This document shows, piece by piece, positions 25,863 to 34,825 of a stretch of DNA of 34,954 nucleotides. The position numbers and the translations under genes are program-made. The stretch's first letter is position 1. Each line of letters starts with the position of its first letter. This DNA is from Actinomycetes bacterium. GTDB lineage: Bacteria > Actinomycetota > Acidimicrobiia > Acidimicrobiales > JAKAOS01. The stretch covers positions 1 to 34,954 of the forward strand of contig JAJYPS010000017.1 of assembly GCA_021795215.1 (NCBI GenBank). Direction: 5' to 3'. The notes under the pieces are model-generated. The model saw only the letters and a program-made list of their open reading frames with translations. It was not told where the DNA came from and made no database searches.

Positions 25863-26180
25863 GTGCCCGACGCTCGACCGACTCGTCCGCAGGGCGTTCC
25901 GGCCGCGGGGCCGCACGGGACCATCTCCGGACGGCCGGCCACCGGTGAGGTGTTCGAGACGGTGAGCCGGTGCGTGACGGAGGTGCTGGAGGTCGATGCG
26001 GCGGATGTGAACCCCGACGCACGTTTCGCAGAGGACCTATCGGCCAACAGCCTGACGTTGATCGAGGTGATGATGGCCTTCGAAGAGGCGTTCGGCATCG
26101 AAGTGAGGGAGGCCGACGTGGCGGGCGTGGCGACCGTCGGGGACGCCTGTGCGCTCGTCTCTCGACTGCTCGAACAGTGA
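25863..26180 (+). CDS. Acyl carrier protein
   Basis: VFETVSRCVTEVLEVDAADVNPDARFAEDLSANSLTLIEVMMAFEEAFGIEVREADVAGVATVGDACALV; phosphopantetheine Ser in NSL; GTG start. Confidence 0.87.
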   Translation: MPDARPTRPQGVPAAGPHGTISGRPATGEVFETVSRCVTEVLEVDAADVNPDARFAEDLSANSLTLIEVMMAFEEAFGIEVREADVAGVATVGDACALVSRLLEQ

Positions 26181-26229
26181 CGCCGAGCGCCGAGCGCCGG
26201 GGGCCGCACGGGAACGGACCTGCCGGGGG

Positions 26230-26430
26230 CCGAGATGCTCGCCGTCGGTCGTCAGGCCGCGCCGGCGGGCGTCCGATGCCCGGGCCTTGGCAGAGCACCA
26301 GCCAGGCAGTCCCGGCACCTCGCGGACGTAGTGGCTCGCCGGACCGGTCGGCCGCAGGAGGACGTGGAGGCGGAGCTGGCATCCGGTCGTTGGCTGGACA
26401 GTGGAGCCGCCTTGAGAGGACGGAGCGGAG
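26230..26430 (+). pseudogene. Possible frameshifted remnant of a ClpP-family C-terminus
   Basis: ASDARALAEHQ in one frame continues as RQSRHLADVVARRTGRPQEDVEAELASGRWLDSGAAL in another; resembles the C-terminal part of actinobacterial ClpP-like proteins from memory only. Confidence 0.3.
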
Positions 26431-26460
26431 CTCCCCGAGAAGGAACGATGGGGGTGCGTC

Positions 26461-28057
26461 ATGGCCAGCGCGGTGTCGGTGAGGGACCTGCTCGACAATC
26501 ACGTGGTCTTGGATCTCGAGTGCCTGGATCGGCTCTACCTGAACGCCCTATGTCCCGAACTTGCAGGTGAGCGGGCAGGTGGTCACCTTCATGCGCGATC
26601 ATCTGCGCTGCCCGATCCCTTCCCCGGCGATCATGACCAGGATCGGCGAGCGGTTCCGCGCCGCGGTGACGGCGTTCGCCGAGTCGGCGGACATCCCGGT
26701 GATCCGCTTCAAAGCCGATGACCGCCAGATCGACTTGGCCCGGCCCTACTGGCAACGGGCGACCGGGCCGGGGGTGGTGGCCATCGGGGTGGCACAGGAG
26801 TTCCAGCGGGTCTTCACCGCCCACCAGCGTCCGACGCGCGACCCCAGCGTGAAGCTGTTCGGGTTCGACAAGGCCGACCGGCGAGTCACCGTCTATTACT
26901 TCTATGTCCTCGACGCCGACTTCGGGCCCGGGTTCATCAAGATCTGCTCGTACTTCCCCTACCCGGCGAAGGTGTGGGTCAACGGGCATGAGTGGGCGAA
27001 GCGTCAGGCAGCCAAGGCCGGGATCGGCTTCGCCGAGCTGGCCAACGGGTTCGCCAGCTGCGACGATCCGGTCGGCCTGCAGACGACCTGCGACCAGCTC
27101 GGTCCAGCCCACATCCAGGTGTTCTTCGAGCGTTGGCTACGGGCCATCCCGACCCCCCTCGACGAGATCGACCGAGCAGCGGGCTACTGGTGGGAGCTGG
27201 CGATGCGCCAAGTCGAGATGTCCCGCACGATCGTCTTCGACGCGCCACGCCGTGCCCGGGCGTTCTTCGAGGCGACGGTCGCCGACAACATCGACGTGGG
27301 CCGCCCCGACGAGATCAAGGTGATCTTCGACCGCCAGACCCGCTCCAACACCAAAGGCGAGTTCGCCACCAAGGTCGTCACCCGAGGCACCGACGTGACG
27401 ATCAACGCCTTCTACAAGCACTCACGGATCAAGGAATAATACCTGAAGCAAGGTTGTGCGCTTCGAATCGAGACCGTCGTCAACTCGCCCACCGACTTGG
27501 GCTGCCAGCGACGCCTCATCAATCTCCCCGAGCTCCAAGCCAAGGCCCGAGCGGCCAACCGCCGCCTGCTCGAGGTGCAACGTGCCGGTCAGGGCTGTGC
27601 CATCGAGACCGCTCTGTTCGAGCGGATCTCACAGCCCTCGCTCGAGGAGGGCCAACGAACCGGAGCCTTGCGCTTCGGGGACCCACGCGTCATGGCCCTG
27701 ACCGGCGCCCTCTGCGTCGCCCTGGTGGCCACCGTCGGCTTCACCAACAAGAGCCTTCGCGCCTTGGTGAGCAGCCTGCTCGGTGCCCCCTACGGTCCCG
27801 CGCAGATGACCTATGACCTGCGGCGACTCCGGCTCAAAGGCCTCGTCGTTCGGGTCCCGCACTCCAACACCTACACCCTCACCACCGACGGGTTGAAGGC
27901 AGCGATCTTCTACACCAAGCTCGACCGCCGTCTCCTCCGCCCCCTTCTCGCCGCCGACCAACCCCCTGCTCCAGCGCCACTACGGGCGGCTCTCGCGACG
28001 ATCGACAAGACGTGCACCGACTACATCGCTCGCGGCCGGTTAGCGCCCGCCGCGTGA
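26461..28057 (+). pseudogene. Disrupted gene of an uncharacterised family with a C-terminal winged-helix-like region
   Basis: MASAVSVRDLLDNHVVLDLECLDRLYLNA | (+1 C) | YVPNLQVSGQVVTFMRDHL...HSRIKE | TAA | YLKQGCALRIETVVNS...GPAQMTYDLRRLRLKGLVVRVPHSNTYTLTTDGLK; all pieces rejoin after removing one C and one TAA triplet. Confidence 0.8.
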
Positions 28058-28205
28058 GACTTGCCTCAAACCTAAAGACCACGGCACCAGAGGAGCCCTA
28101 GCGGCGCTCGATCAGTGATGCCCATCGCGTCGCGGGGACGTGGCAATATGGGCCGGCCATGGCGAAGACGCCGACCACGCGCCGTCCGACGAGGGAAGCC
28201 ACACG

Positions 28206-28574
28206 GTGTTGAGGCGCGCAGCGCCGGGCAGCTTGGAGCAGGCCGTGCTGGAGGTGCTGTGGGACGACGGCGGGTGGCTCACGCCTGGTGAGGTGCACGA
28301 ACGCCTCGACGGTGCCCATCCGCTCGGCTACACCACGGTGATGACGGTCCTGGTGCGGCTATGGAGAAAGGGCCGCTTGGAGCGTCAGAAGACCGGGCGT
28401 GCCTTCGCCTACCGTCCCAACTCCAGCCGCGAGCAGAGCGTCGCCGAGCGCATGGAGACCATCCTGGCTGCCGCCGCTGACCGTCCGACCGCTCTCGGGC
28501 ATTTCGTCGAACGCCTCGACGCCGCAGAGCGAGCCCAGCTGCAACGCCTGCTCGGCGCCCGGCGCAAATCATGA
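28206..28574 (+). CDS. BlaI/MecI/CopY family transcriptional regulator
   Basis: GSLEQAVLEVLWDDGGWLTPGEVHERLDGAHPLGYTTVMTVLVRLWRKGRLERQKTGRAFAYRP. Confidence 0.9.
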   Translation: MLRRAAPGSLEQAVLEVLWDDGGWLTPGEVHERLDGAHPLGYTTVMTVLVRLWRKGRLERQKTGRAFAYRPNSSREQSVAERMETILAAAADRPTALGHFVERLDAAERAQLQRLLGARRKS

Positions 28575-29497
28575 TCGCGCTGATCCTGGCCGCCGGCCTC
28601 GTCGTGGCGGTGCCTGGCGCGCTGAGCCGCCACGTCGCACGGCGGCTCCCGCCTCGAGCGTGGGCCATCCTTGCGCTGGCCAGTGTCGTGTCGGCCGGTC
28701 TCTACGTGACGGTCGGCTTGGCGTTGCTGAGCGCACCCGTCGTCCTGCCCGTGCTCGCCGGGTCGTCAGTGGCCGAAACGTGCCGGGTGCTCCTGGAGCG
28801 CTTCGAGCCCGGCGGGGTGGCCACCGCGTGGGCGGCCACCGTGCTCCTCGGCTCTGCCGTTGGCGCGGCCACCGTTCGCCGCTGGCGGTCCCGTCGCCGC
28901 CGGGCGACCCTACGGGTCCCTTCCTACCTCGGCGTCCACGAACAGCAGGGCGGCTTCGAGCTCGTCACGCTGCCGACGCCGACGCCGCTCGCCTACAGCC
29001 TCGGCGGCCCGCATCCCCAAGCCGTGATCTCGGCGGGGCTGCGCTCCCGGCTCGACGGATCACAAATCGCCGCTGTCGTCGCCCACGAGGCTGCCCACCT
29101 CCGCTGGCACCACCAGCGCTGGCTCGACGCCGTAGACCTGGCCACCGGGCTGTTGTGGTTCGTTCCCTGGGCCCGGCGCAGCGCGCACTCCGCTCGGGTA
29201 GCCCTTGAGTGCTGGGCCGACGAAGAGGCCGCGACGGTGACCGGACGCGACGCGCTGCGCAGCGCCCTGCTCCTCGCCGCCGACGTCGCCCCCACCGCCG
29301 CTCACGTCGCCGCCCTCAACGGAGCCGACGCCATCGCCGAACGCGTGACCATGCTCGATCAACCCTCGGGCGGCTCCGGCGGGATCGGGCCCGCGACAGC
29401 GGGGCTGTTCGTCCTCGGTGCCGTCGCCGCGGCGACCGGGGCCGTGGGAGGGGCACCGCAGCTGGCCACACTGTTCTCCCATCTCTGCCCCCTGTAG
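28571..29497 (+). CDS. M56/M48-type membrane metallopeptidase (BlaR1-like, no penicillin-sensor domain)
   Basis: Several TM segments, zinc motif VVAHEAAHLRWHH, downstream ECWADEEA; ATGA overlap with the regulator. Confidence 0.87.
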   Translation: MIALILAAGLVVAVPGALSRHVARRLPPRAWAILALASVVSAGLYVTVGLALLSAPVVLPVLAGSSVAETCRVLLERFEPGGVATAWAATVLLGSAVGAATVRRWRSRRRRATLRVPSYLGVHEQQGGFELVTLPTPTPLAYSLGGPHPQAVISAGLRSRLDGSQIAAVVAHEAAHLRWHHQRWLDAVDLATGLLWFVPWARRSAHSARVALECWADEEAATVTGRDALRSALLLAADVAPTAAHVAALNGADAIAERVTMLDQPSGGSGGIGPATAGLFVLGAVAAATGAVGGAPQLATLFSHLCPL

Positions 29498-29551
29498 ACA
29501 GGGTCGTTCGGCTGTGCCGACTGTTGGCAATCTACGACAGCCGGTACTAGC

Positions 29552-30106
29552 TTGTGGCCCGTGAGCGACGAGGTCACCCACGGGAACGCAACCCCGGACG
29601 CTGCCGTGATCGGCGACACGGCCAACGAGCGGGTCCCATGGCAACGGTTCAGTCTGCTGGCGGTCGGGATGGCGGCAACATATGTCGTGGTCATTGGGGT
29701 GCCCACCGCTATCATCCCGAACCCGCTGTTCCACCGGATGATCTCCGCCGGGGCTTGGAACTACATGGCCTGGCTGCTCCCCGCCGCTCTGTTCGGTCCG
29801 CTGGCGGCCACCTTCTTGGTGCCCTGGCCGCAAACCTGCCGAGTCGACCGCCGACTCGGTGCTGGCGGGCTGGCATCGTTCCTGGCGGTGGGTTGCCCGG
29901 TGTGCAACAAGGTGGTCGTGCTCGCCGTCGGGGTGAGCGGCGCCCTCGACTACTACCGCCCCCTCCAACCTCTCCTCGGAGGGCTGTCTTTCGCCCTACT
30001 CGGCGTGGCCCTGTGGACGCGGTGTCGGACCAGGCCCGTCGCCCTTCGCGCCCGACCCGGCGCTCCGGCCGGCCTCTGTGCAGACGCGGACCCCAGGCCT
30101 CGATGA
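29552..30106 (+). CDS. Hypothetical membrane protein with CPVCNK motif
   Basis: Multiple TM segments, GGLASFLAVGCPVCNKVVVLAVGVSGALDYYRPLQPLLGGLSFALLGVAL; ATGA overlap with the SCO1 gene. Confidence 0.75.
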   Translation: MWPVSDEVTHGNATPDAAVIGDTANERVPWQRFSLLAVGMAATYVVVIGVPTAIIPNPLFHRMISAGAWNYMAWLLPAALFGPLAATFLVPWPQTCRVDRRLGAGGLASFLAVGCPVCNKVVVLAVGVSGALDYYRPLQPLLGGLSFALLGVALWTRCRTRPVALRARPGAPAGLCADADPRPR

Positions 30107-30852
30107 GCACCGCTGCCGAGCCGTCCACGACCCAGGAGCGTCCGCAACGGCAAGCCCAGCCGCTCCTGCCACGCTGGGTGAGCTTCGGAGTGATGCCCTT
30201 CGCTCTCGCCGCTGCGATCTCGATGGCGGCGAGCGCCTACCTCTACGTCCATGCGCGCAACGCCGCGGCGGTCCCGAGCCCCATGGTGCAGCTGATGGGC
30301 CTCTCCGACGGCTCAGGGCACCCCGCCCCCGGCTTCACGCTCACCGACCAGCACGGCCGGCCGGTCTCGCTTTCGAGCTTCCGGGGCAAAGCGGTCCTGG
30401 TCGCCTTCATGGATTCGCGCTGCACCCAGGTGTGCCCGGTGCTCGCCCAGGAGTTCCTCCTCGCCCAGCACGACCTCGGCCGGGCGGCCCCCCACGTCGC
30501 GTTCGTCGGTGTCAACGTCGACCCGATGGGTGAGTCGGTGGCAGCCGTCGAGCACTTCACCCAGCTCCACGGCCTCTCCCGGCTGCCCAATTGGTACTTC
30601 CTCACCGGGCCGACCGCCGCTCTCAAAGCGGTGTGGAGCGCCTACGGGATCCAGGTGTTCCTCCCCAAGGGCGCCACCCAGACCGTGCACGCCGACTACT
30701 TGTACTTCCTCGGCCCCCACGGGCGCGAACGCTACATAGCGAGCCCCCAGGTCGACCAACGCAAGAACGGCACCGGCTACCTCCCCCAGAGCGACCTCAA
30801 CAAATGGGGGCGGGGCATCGCCACCTACCTGCGCCGGTCGCTCGCGAAGTGA
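30103..30852 (+). CDS. SCO1/SenC family copper chaperone-like protein
   Basis: PAPGFTLTDQHGRPVSLSSFRGKAVLVAFMDSRCTQVCPVLAQEF (CxxxC), downstream His in TVHADYLYFLGPHG; N-terminal TM. Confidence 0.87.
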   Translation: MSTAAEPSTTQERPQRQAQPLLPRWVSFGVMPFALAAAISMAASAYLYVHARNAAAVPSPMVQLMGLSDGSGHPAPGFTLTDQHGRPVSLSSFRGKAVLVAFMDSRCTQVCPVLAQEFLLAQHDLGRAAPHVAFVGVNVDPMGESVAAVEHFTQLHGLSRLPNWYFLTGPTAALKAVWSAYGIQVFLPKGATQTVHADYLYFLGPHGRERYIASPQVDQRKNGTGYLPQSDLNKWGRGIATYLRRSLAK

Positions 30853-30896
30853 CCCGCCTGGCTCTGCCCGAGCGGACCCGAAGGTAGGCGAGGCCG

Positions 30897-31622
30897 GTGT
30901 CACCGCTGTTGCCGCTGCTCGCCGTCGTCGCCGGGATCCTGTCGTTCAGCTCCCCGTGCGCGTTGCCGCTCATCCCGAGCTATCTCTCCTACGTGTCGGG
31001 CCTGCCCATCTCCGAGCTCGACCACCGACAGGCGACACCGCTCGTGCTGCGCTCGTCGCTGGCCTTCGTCGGCGGGTTCACAGTCGTGTTCACCGCGCTC
31101 GGCGCGTCGGCCACCCTGGTCGGCTCGCTGCTGCTGCGCAACCTGCCGGTCATCTTGGACGTCGCCGGGGTGTTCATCATCGTGCTCGGCCTAGCCTCCG
31201 CGGGACTGCTGCGCGTCCCGTTCCTCGCCAGGGAGCGACGCTTCGACCTCTCCCGGGTCCCCAAGGGACCCAAAGGGGCGTTCCCGTTGGGCATGGCGTT
31301 CGCTTTCGGCTGGACGCCTTGCATCGGCCCGGTCCTCGCCACTGTGCTAGCCGTCGCCAGCGCCACCAACACGGTCCTGGACGGAGCGGTGCTCTTGGCG
31401 TTGTACTCCCTCGGTCTCGGGCTGCCCTTCCTCGCCCTCGCTGTCGGGTTCTCCCGGGCCCGGACCTCGCTGTCCTGGCTGCGCCGCCACGGCCGGGCGA
31501 TCGAGGTGGCAGGCGGCCTGCTGCTCGTCGCCGTCGGCGTCATGTTCGTCACCGGAGAATGGAAAAGCCTTTTCATCCCCCTCCAAGCCCGCTTCGCCCG
31601 CCTGGGATGGCCGCCACTGTGA
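30897..31622 (+). CDS. ccdA: Cytochrome c biogenesis protein CcdA (DsbD transmembrane family)
   Basis: AGILSFSSPCALPLIPSYLSYVSGL, FAFGWTPCIGPVLATVLAVAS; six-TM pattern. Confidence 0.9.
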   Translation: MSPLLPLLAVVAGILSFSSPCALPLIPSYLSYVSGLPISELDHRQATPLVLRSSLAFVGGFTVVFTALGASATLVGSLLLRNLPVILDVAGVFIIVLGLASAGLLRVPFLARERRFDLSRVPKGPKGAFPLGMAFAFGWTPCIGPVLATVLAVASATNTVLDGAVLLALYSLGLGLPFLALAVGFSRARTSLSWLRRHGRAIEVAGGLLLVAVGVMFVTGEWKSLFIPLQARFARLGWPPL

Positions 31623-32302
31623 CCACTGAGCATCTTGACCAGAAGCCTGGAAGCGACCAGCCAGTCACTCCGGACGCGGCGACGCCCGTTCGCTGGCGTG
31701 CCGGGAAGCGATGGTGGGCACTTGCTGCCGCCGCGGTGGTGGTCGGCTCGCTCACCGGGGTGACCGCCTCGTACCTGGCCAGGCCGAGCACCACGTTGCA
31801 CGCCACCTCCAACAAGATCATCACCTCCACCGGCGGGGTGTTCACGAAGGAGACTGGCCAAGTAGCCCCGGTCTGGTCGCTGCCCGACCTTCGCAACCCT
31901 TCCACAGCCGTGGCACTAGCCCAGTTCAAAGGGCACCCGGTCGTGGTGAACTTCTGGGCGTCGTGGTGCCCGCCGTGCCGCAAGGAGATGCCCGCCTTGG
32001 AGGCCACCGCCCGGCGTCTCGCCGGCAAAGTCGACTTCGTCGGTGTCGACACCAACGACAAGCGCAGCGCAGCGCTCAGCTTCGCTGCCAAGACCGGGGT
32101 CTCCTACCCCCTCGTCTTCGACCCTCGCTCAAAGGTCGGCGGAAATTACGGCGTCTACGGGTTGCCCACCACGTTCTTCGTCTCTGCCCAAGGCAAGCTC
32201 CTCGGGCGCCAGGTAGGCGGCATGACCGAACAGCGACTGGCCCAGCTGATCAACCAAACCTTCAAAGTGCCGGTAGCGGCCAGGGCGGGATCACCGGGAT
32301 GA
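31607..32302 (+). CDS. TlpA/ResA-type membrane-anchored thiol-disulfide oxidoreductase
   Basis: GHPVVVNFWASWCPPCRKEMPALEA, VYGLPTTFFVSAQGKLLGRQVG; N-terminal TM; overlaps the ccdA 3' end. Confidence 0.9.
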   Translation: MAATVTTEHLDQKPGSDQPVTPDAATPVRWRAGKRWWALAAAAVVVGSLTGVTASYLARPSTTLHATSNKIITSTGGVFTKETGQVAPVWSLPDLRNPSTAVALAQFKGHPVVVNFWASWCPPCRKEMPALEATARRLAGKVDFVGVDTNDKRSAALSFAAKTGVSYPLVFDPRSKVGGNYGVYGLPTTFFVSAQGKLLGRQVGGMTEQRLAQLINQTFKVPVAARAGSPG

Positions 32303-32913
32303 CTCTCAGACTCAGGCAGTCCCGAGGTGGCGCTCGGAAGCTGATGCTCGTGACCAAGGTCGCCCTTGCTGTAGGCGCTGCGCTCGGGATGCTCGCAGCC
32401 TTCGCGGTTCCCAGACCGGGAGCGACCAGGTCACCGCCGCAACCATCCCAGCCCCAAGGCCCGCTCAAGAGCATCTCAGTTCTCCCCACCAAGGTTGACC
32501 GACCCGCGCCAGGCTTCATTCTCCCGCTCTTGAACGCCCATGGCACCCAAAGCCTCACTTCACTGCGGGGAAAGGTCGTAGTGCTCAACTTCTGGGCAAG
32601 CTGGTGCGTGGCCTGTCGAGCCGAGGCACCTCAACTCGAGGCGCTGTGGCGCCGCTATCGCCGCCGGGGAGTGGTGTTTCTCGGCGTGGACGTCAAAGAC
32701 ACCGCTCCGGCTGCCTCTGCCTTCGCCCGCCGGTACGGGGTGACCTACGCGAGCGTCGTGGATGCTGCGGGGTCCACGACAGCCACGTACGGGATACTGG
32801 GGCTCCCGGATACGTACATCGTCGACCCACACGGCAACATCCGCTTCATCATCATCGGCGAGATCGACCCCGCTTCGTTCCGCTCGGCCCTCGATCGGGT
32901 TCTAGCGTCGTGA
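32299..32913 (+). CDS. Second TlpA-like thiol-disulfide oxidoreductase
   Basis: GKVVVLNFWASWCVACRAEAPQLEALWRRY, ILGLPDTYIVDPHGNIRFIIIG; ATGA overlap with the preceding gene. Confidence 0.88.
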   Translation: MTLRLRQSRGGARKLMLVTKVALAVGAALGMLAAFAVPRPGATRSPPQPSQPQGPLKSISVLPTKVDRPAPGFILPLLNAHGTQSLTSLRGKVVVLNFWASWCVACRAEAPQLEALWRRYRRRGVVFLGVDVKDTAPAASAFARRYGVTYASVVDAAGSTTATYGILGLPDTYIVDPHGNIRFIIIGEIDPASFRSALDRVLAS

Positions 32914-32976
32914 TACCGGACCCGGAACAGCCAACGACATCGCCAGCAGCCGCTGGCACTGTCTCTGGAGGCTGAC

Positions 32977-34311
32977 GTGCTCATGCGGGTGCTGGATGCG
33001 TTGGGTCACGCGCTGGCAATTGCCGCTTCGATGACCTGGGAGATCCTCTGGGCGCTGATCTTGGGCTTTGCGCTGTCCGGGGTGGTCCAGGCACTGGTCC
33101 GTAAGTCCACGATCGTGCGCCTGCTCGGCGACTCCTCGCCCCGCACGCTGGTCATGGCTTCCGGGCTCGGTGCCGCCAGCTCTTCCTGCTCCTACGCTGC
33201 GGTCGCACTGTGGCGCACGCTCGTCCGCAAGGGAGCCGACTTCACTGCGGCGATGGCCTTCGAGATCGCCTCCACCAACTTGGTGGTCGAGCTCGGGATC
33301 ATCCTCGCGCTGTTGCTCGGCTGGCAGTTCACGCTCGCGGAGTTCGTGGGCGGGCCGCTCATGATCGCGTCAGTCGCCGTGCTGTTCAGGTTATTCCTGC
33401 GAAGCCGACTGCTCGACGGCGCCCTCCGCCAAGCGGACCTTGGGCTCGCGGGCTCGATGGAGGGCCACGCCGGAATGGACATGTCGGTTACCGGGGAGGG
33501 CGGCCTGTGGGCCCGGCTGCGCTCCCCCGAGGGCCTGACCGCTGTCTCGCACGTCTTCGTGATGGAGTGGGCCGCGGTGCTGCGAGATATCGTGGGCGGC
33601 CTGCTCATCGCAGGCGCGCTCGCTGCATGGGTACCGGACGCCTTCTGGCAGCACTTGTTCTTCACCGGCCACCCCTTGGCCGCGAAGTTGTGGGGTCCGC
33701 TCATCGGGCCGGCGATCTCTGTGGTCGCCTTCGTATGCAGCATCGGCAACGTGCCGCTGGCCGCTGTGCTTTGGAACGGCGGTATCAGCTTCGGCGGCGT
33801 CGTGTCGTTCATCTTCGCCGACCTGATCATCATCCCGATCCTGTCGATCTACCGGAAGTACTACGGCACCCGCATGACCGCTTTCATCTTCGCCACCTTC
33901 TACGCCACGATGAGCCTCGCTGGGTACCTCGTAGAGATCATCTTCGGAGGCGCGGGCATCGTGCCGACAGCGCGCAGCGCTCATGTGATCGAAGCTCATA
34001 TCTCGCTGAATTACACAAGCGTACTGAACATCATCTTTCTCGCATTGGCGGCCACATTGGTGTGGCGCTTCGTGCGTACCGGCGGCATCGGCATGCTTCG
34101 AATGATGGGTGGTGCCCCCAGTGGCGAGCCACAGAACATGTCCGCGATGAACCACGGCGAGGTGATGCCGGGTGGCAATGGTCACCACGGCGGCGGTGGC
34201 CACAGCGTGCCAAGCGATAGCGGCACCGATGGAGAGGATGTGGACCGCGCGGGCGACCTGCCGAACGGCGGCAGCGAGCCAGACGAGCGGCACGGCGGGA
34301 AAGGCGCATAG
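32977..34311 (+). CDS. Permease of the UPF0718/ArsP-like (COG0701-type) family with His/Met-rich tail
   Basis: ALSGVVQALVRKSTIVRLLGDSSPRTLVMASGLGAASSSCSYAAVALWRTLVRKGADF, VCSIGNVPLAAVLWNGGISFGGVVSFIFADLI; C-terminus MSAMNHGEVMPGGNGHHGGGGH. Confidence 0.82.
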   Translation: MLMRVLDALGHALAIAASMTWEILWALILGFALSGVVQALVRKSTIVRLLGDSSPRTLVMASGLGAASSSCSYAAVALWRTLVRKGADFTAAMAFEIASTNLVVELGIILALLLGWQFTLAEFVGGPLMIASVAVLFRLFLRSRLLDGALRQADLGLAGSMEGHAGMDMSVTGEGGLWARLRSPEGLTAVSHVFVMEWAAVLRDIVGGLLIAGALAAWVPDAFWQHLFFTGHPLAAKLWGPLIGPAISVVAFVCSIGNVPLAAVLWNGGISFGGVVSFIFADLIIIPILSIYRKYYGTRMTAFIFATFYATMSLAGYLVEIIFGGAGIVPTARSAHVIEAHISLNYTSVLNIIFLALAATLVWRFVRTGGIGMLRMMGGAPSGEPQNMSAMNHGEVMPGGNGHHGGGGHSVPSDSGTDGEDVDRAGDLPNGGSEPDERHGGKGA

Positions 34312-34825
34312 GCGCAAGGAGGCCATCAAGACCGCCGGAACGACCGCACCGGCATCCGGGCATCGGCGGCCAACCTGCGGACCTGGCAAGCCAGCGTTAC
34401 GGTCGTGAAGCGCTGATGCTCGGCGTTCTCCGCCCCACCAGGGACGAACGCGCCGCCTGGGCGCCCCAACGGTCTGCGACGTTCGTCGGGCCGAGGTGAT
34501 CGTCTGCGGTGGTTGCCGCAGCGTACCCAGAGCTGCCGGACACGGTCACCACGGGGGTTCACAGGTGGGGAATCACTCTCGATGAGTCGATCTGCTCCCA
34601 GTAGCGCAGAATCCGGACCACCAAAGAGACCACCCCATGACAGCGCATCCGCCGCCTGACCCGCCCGCCCGGCTTCTCCTCCCGCGCGCTCAACAGCCGG
34701 GAACGGCCCAAAACGGGGCCGAAAGAAGTCAAGAGCGGGCGGGGACAGGCACACACGGCCGTCTGTGAACAGCTCAAGCCAACAGGACCCCTTCACCAGC
34801 AAGAGTTTTTCGGGGCGAAGTAGTT

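Noticed and set aside
27437-27439. Programmed stop readthrough or recoding at the TAA of the decayed gene
   Set aside because: TAA is not a selenocysteine or pyrrolysine codon, and an upstream 1-nt frameshift also disrupts the gene, so decay is simpler
26461-28057. Annotating this region as a known insertion sequence
   Set aside because: No DDE/DEDD transposase motif, terminal inverted repeats or target duplications seen at the flanks
34326-34802. 158-aa minus-strand ORF near the right edge
   Set aside because: No motif or convincing start; composition could be non-coding
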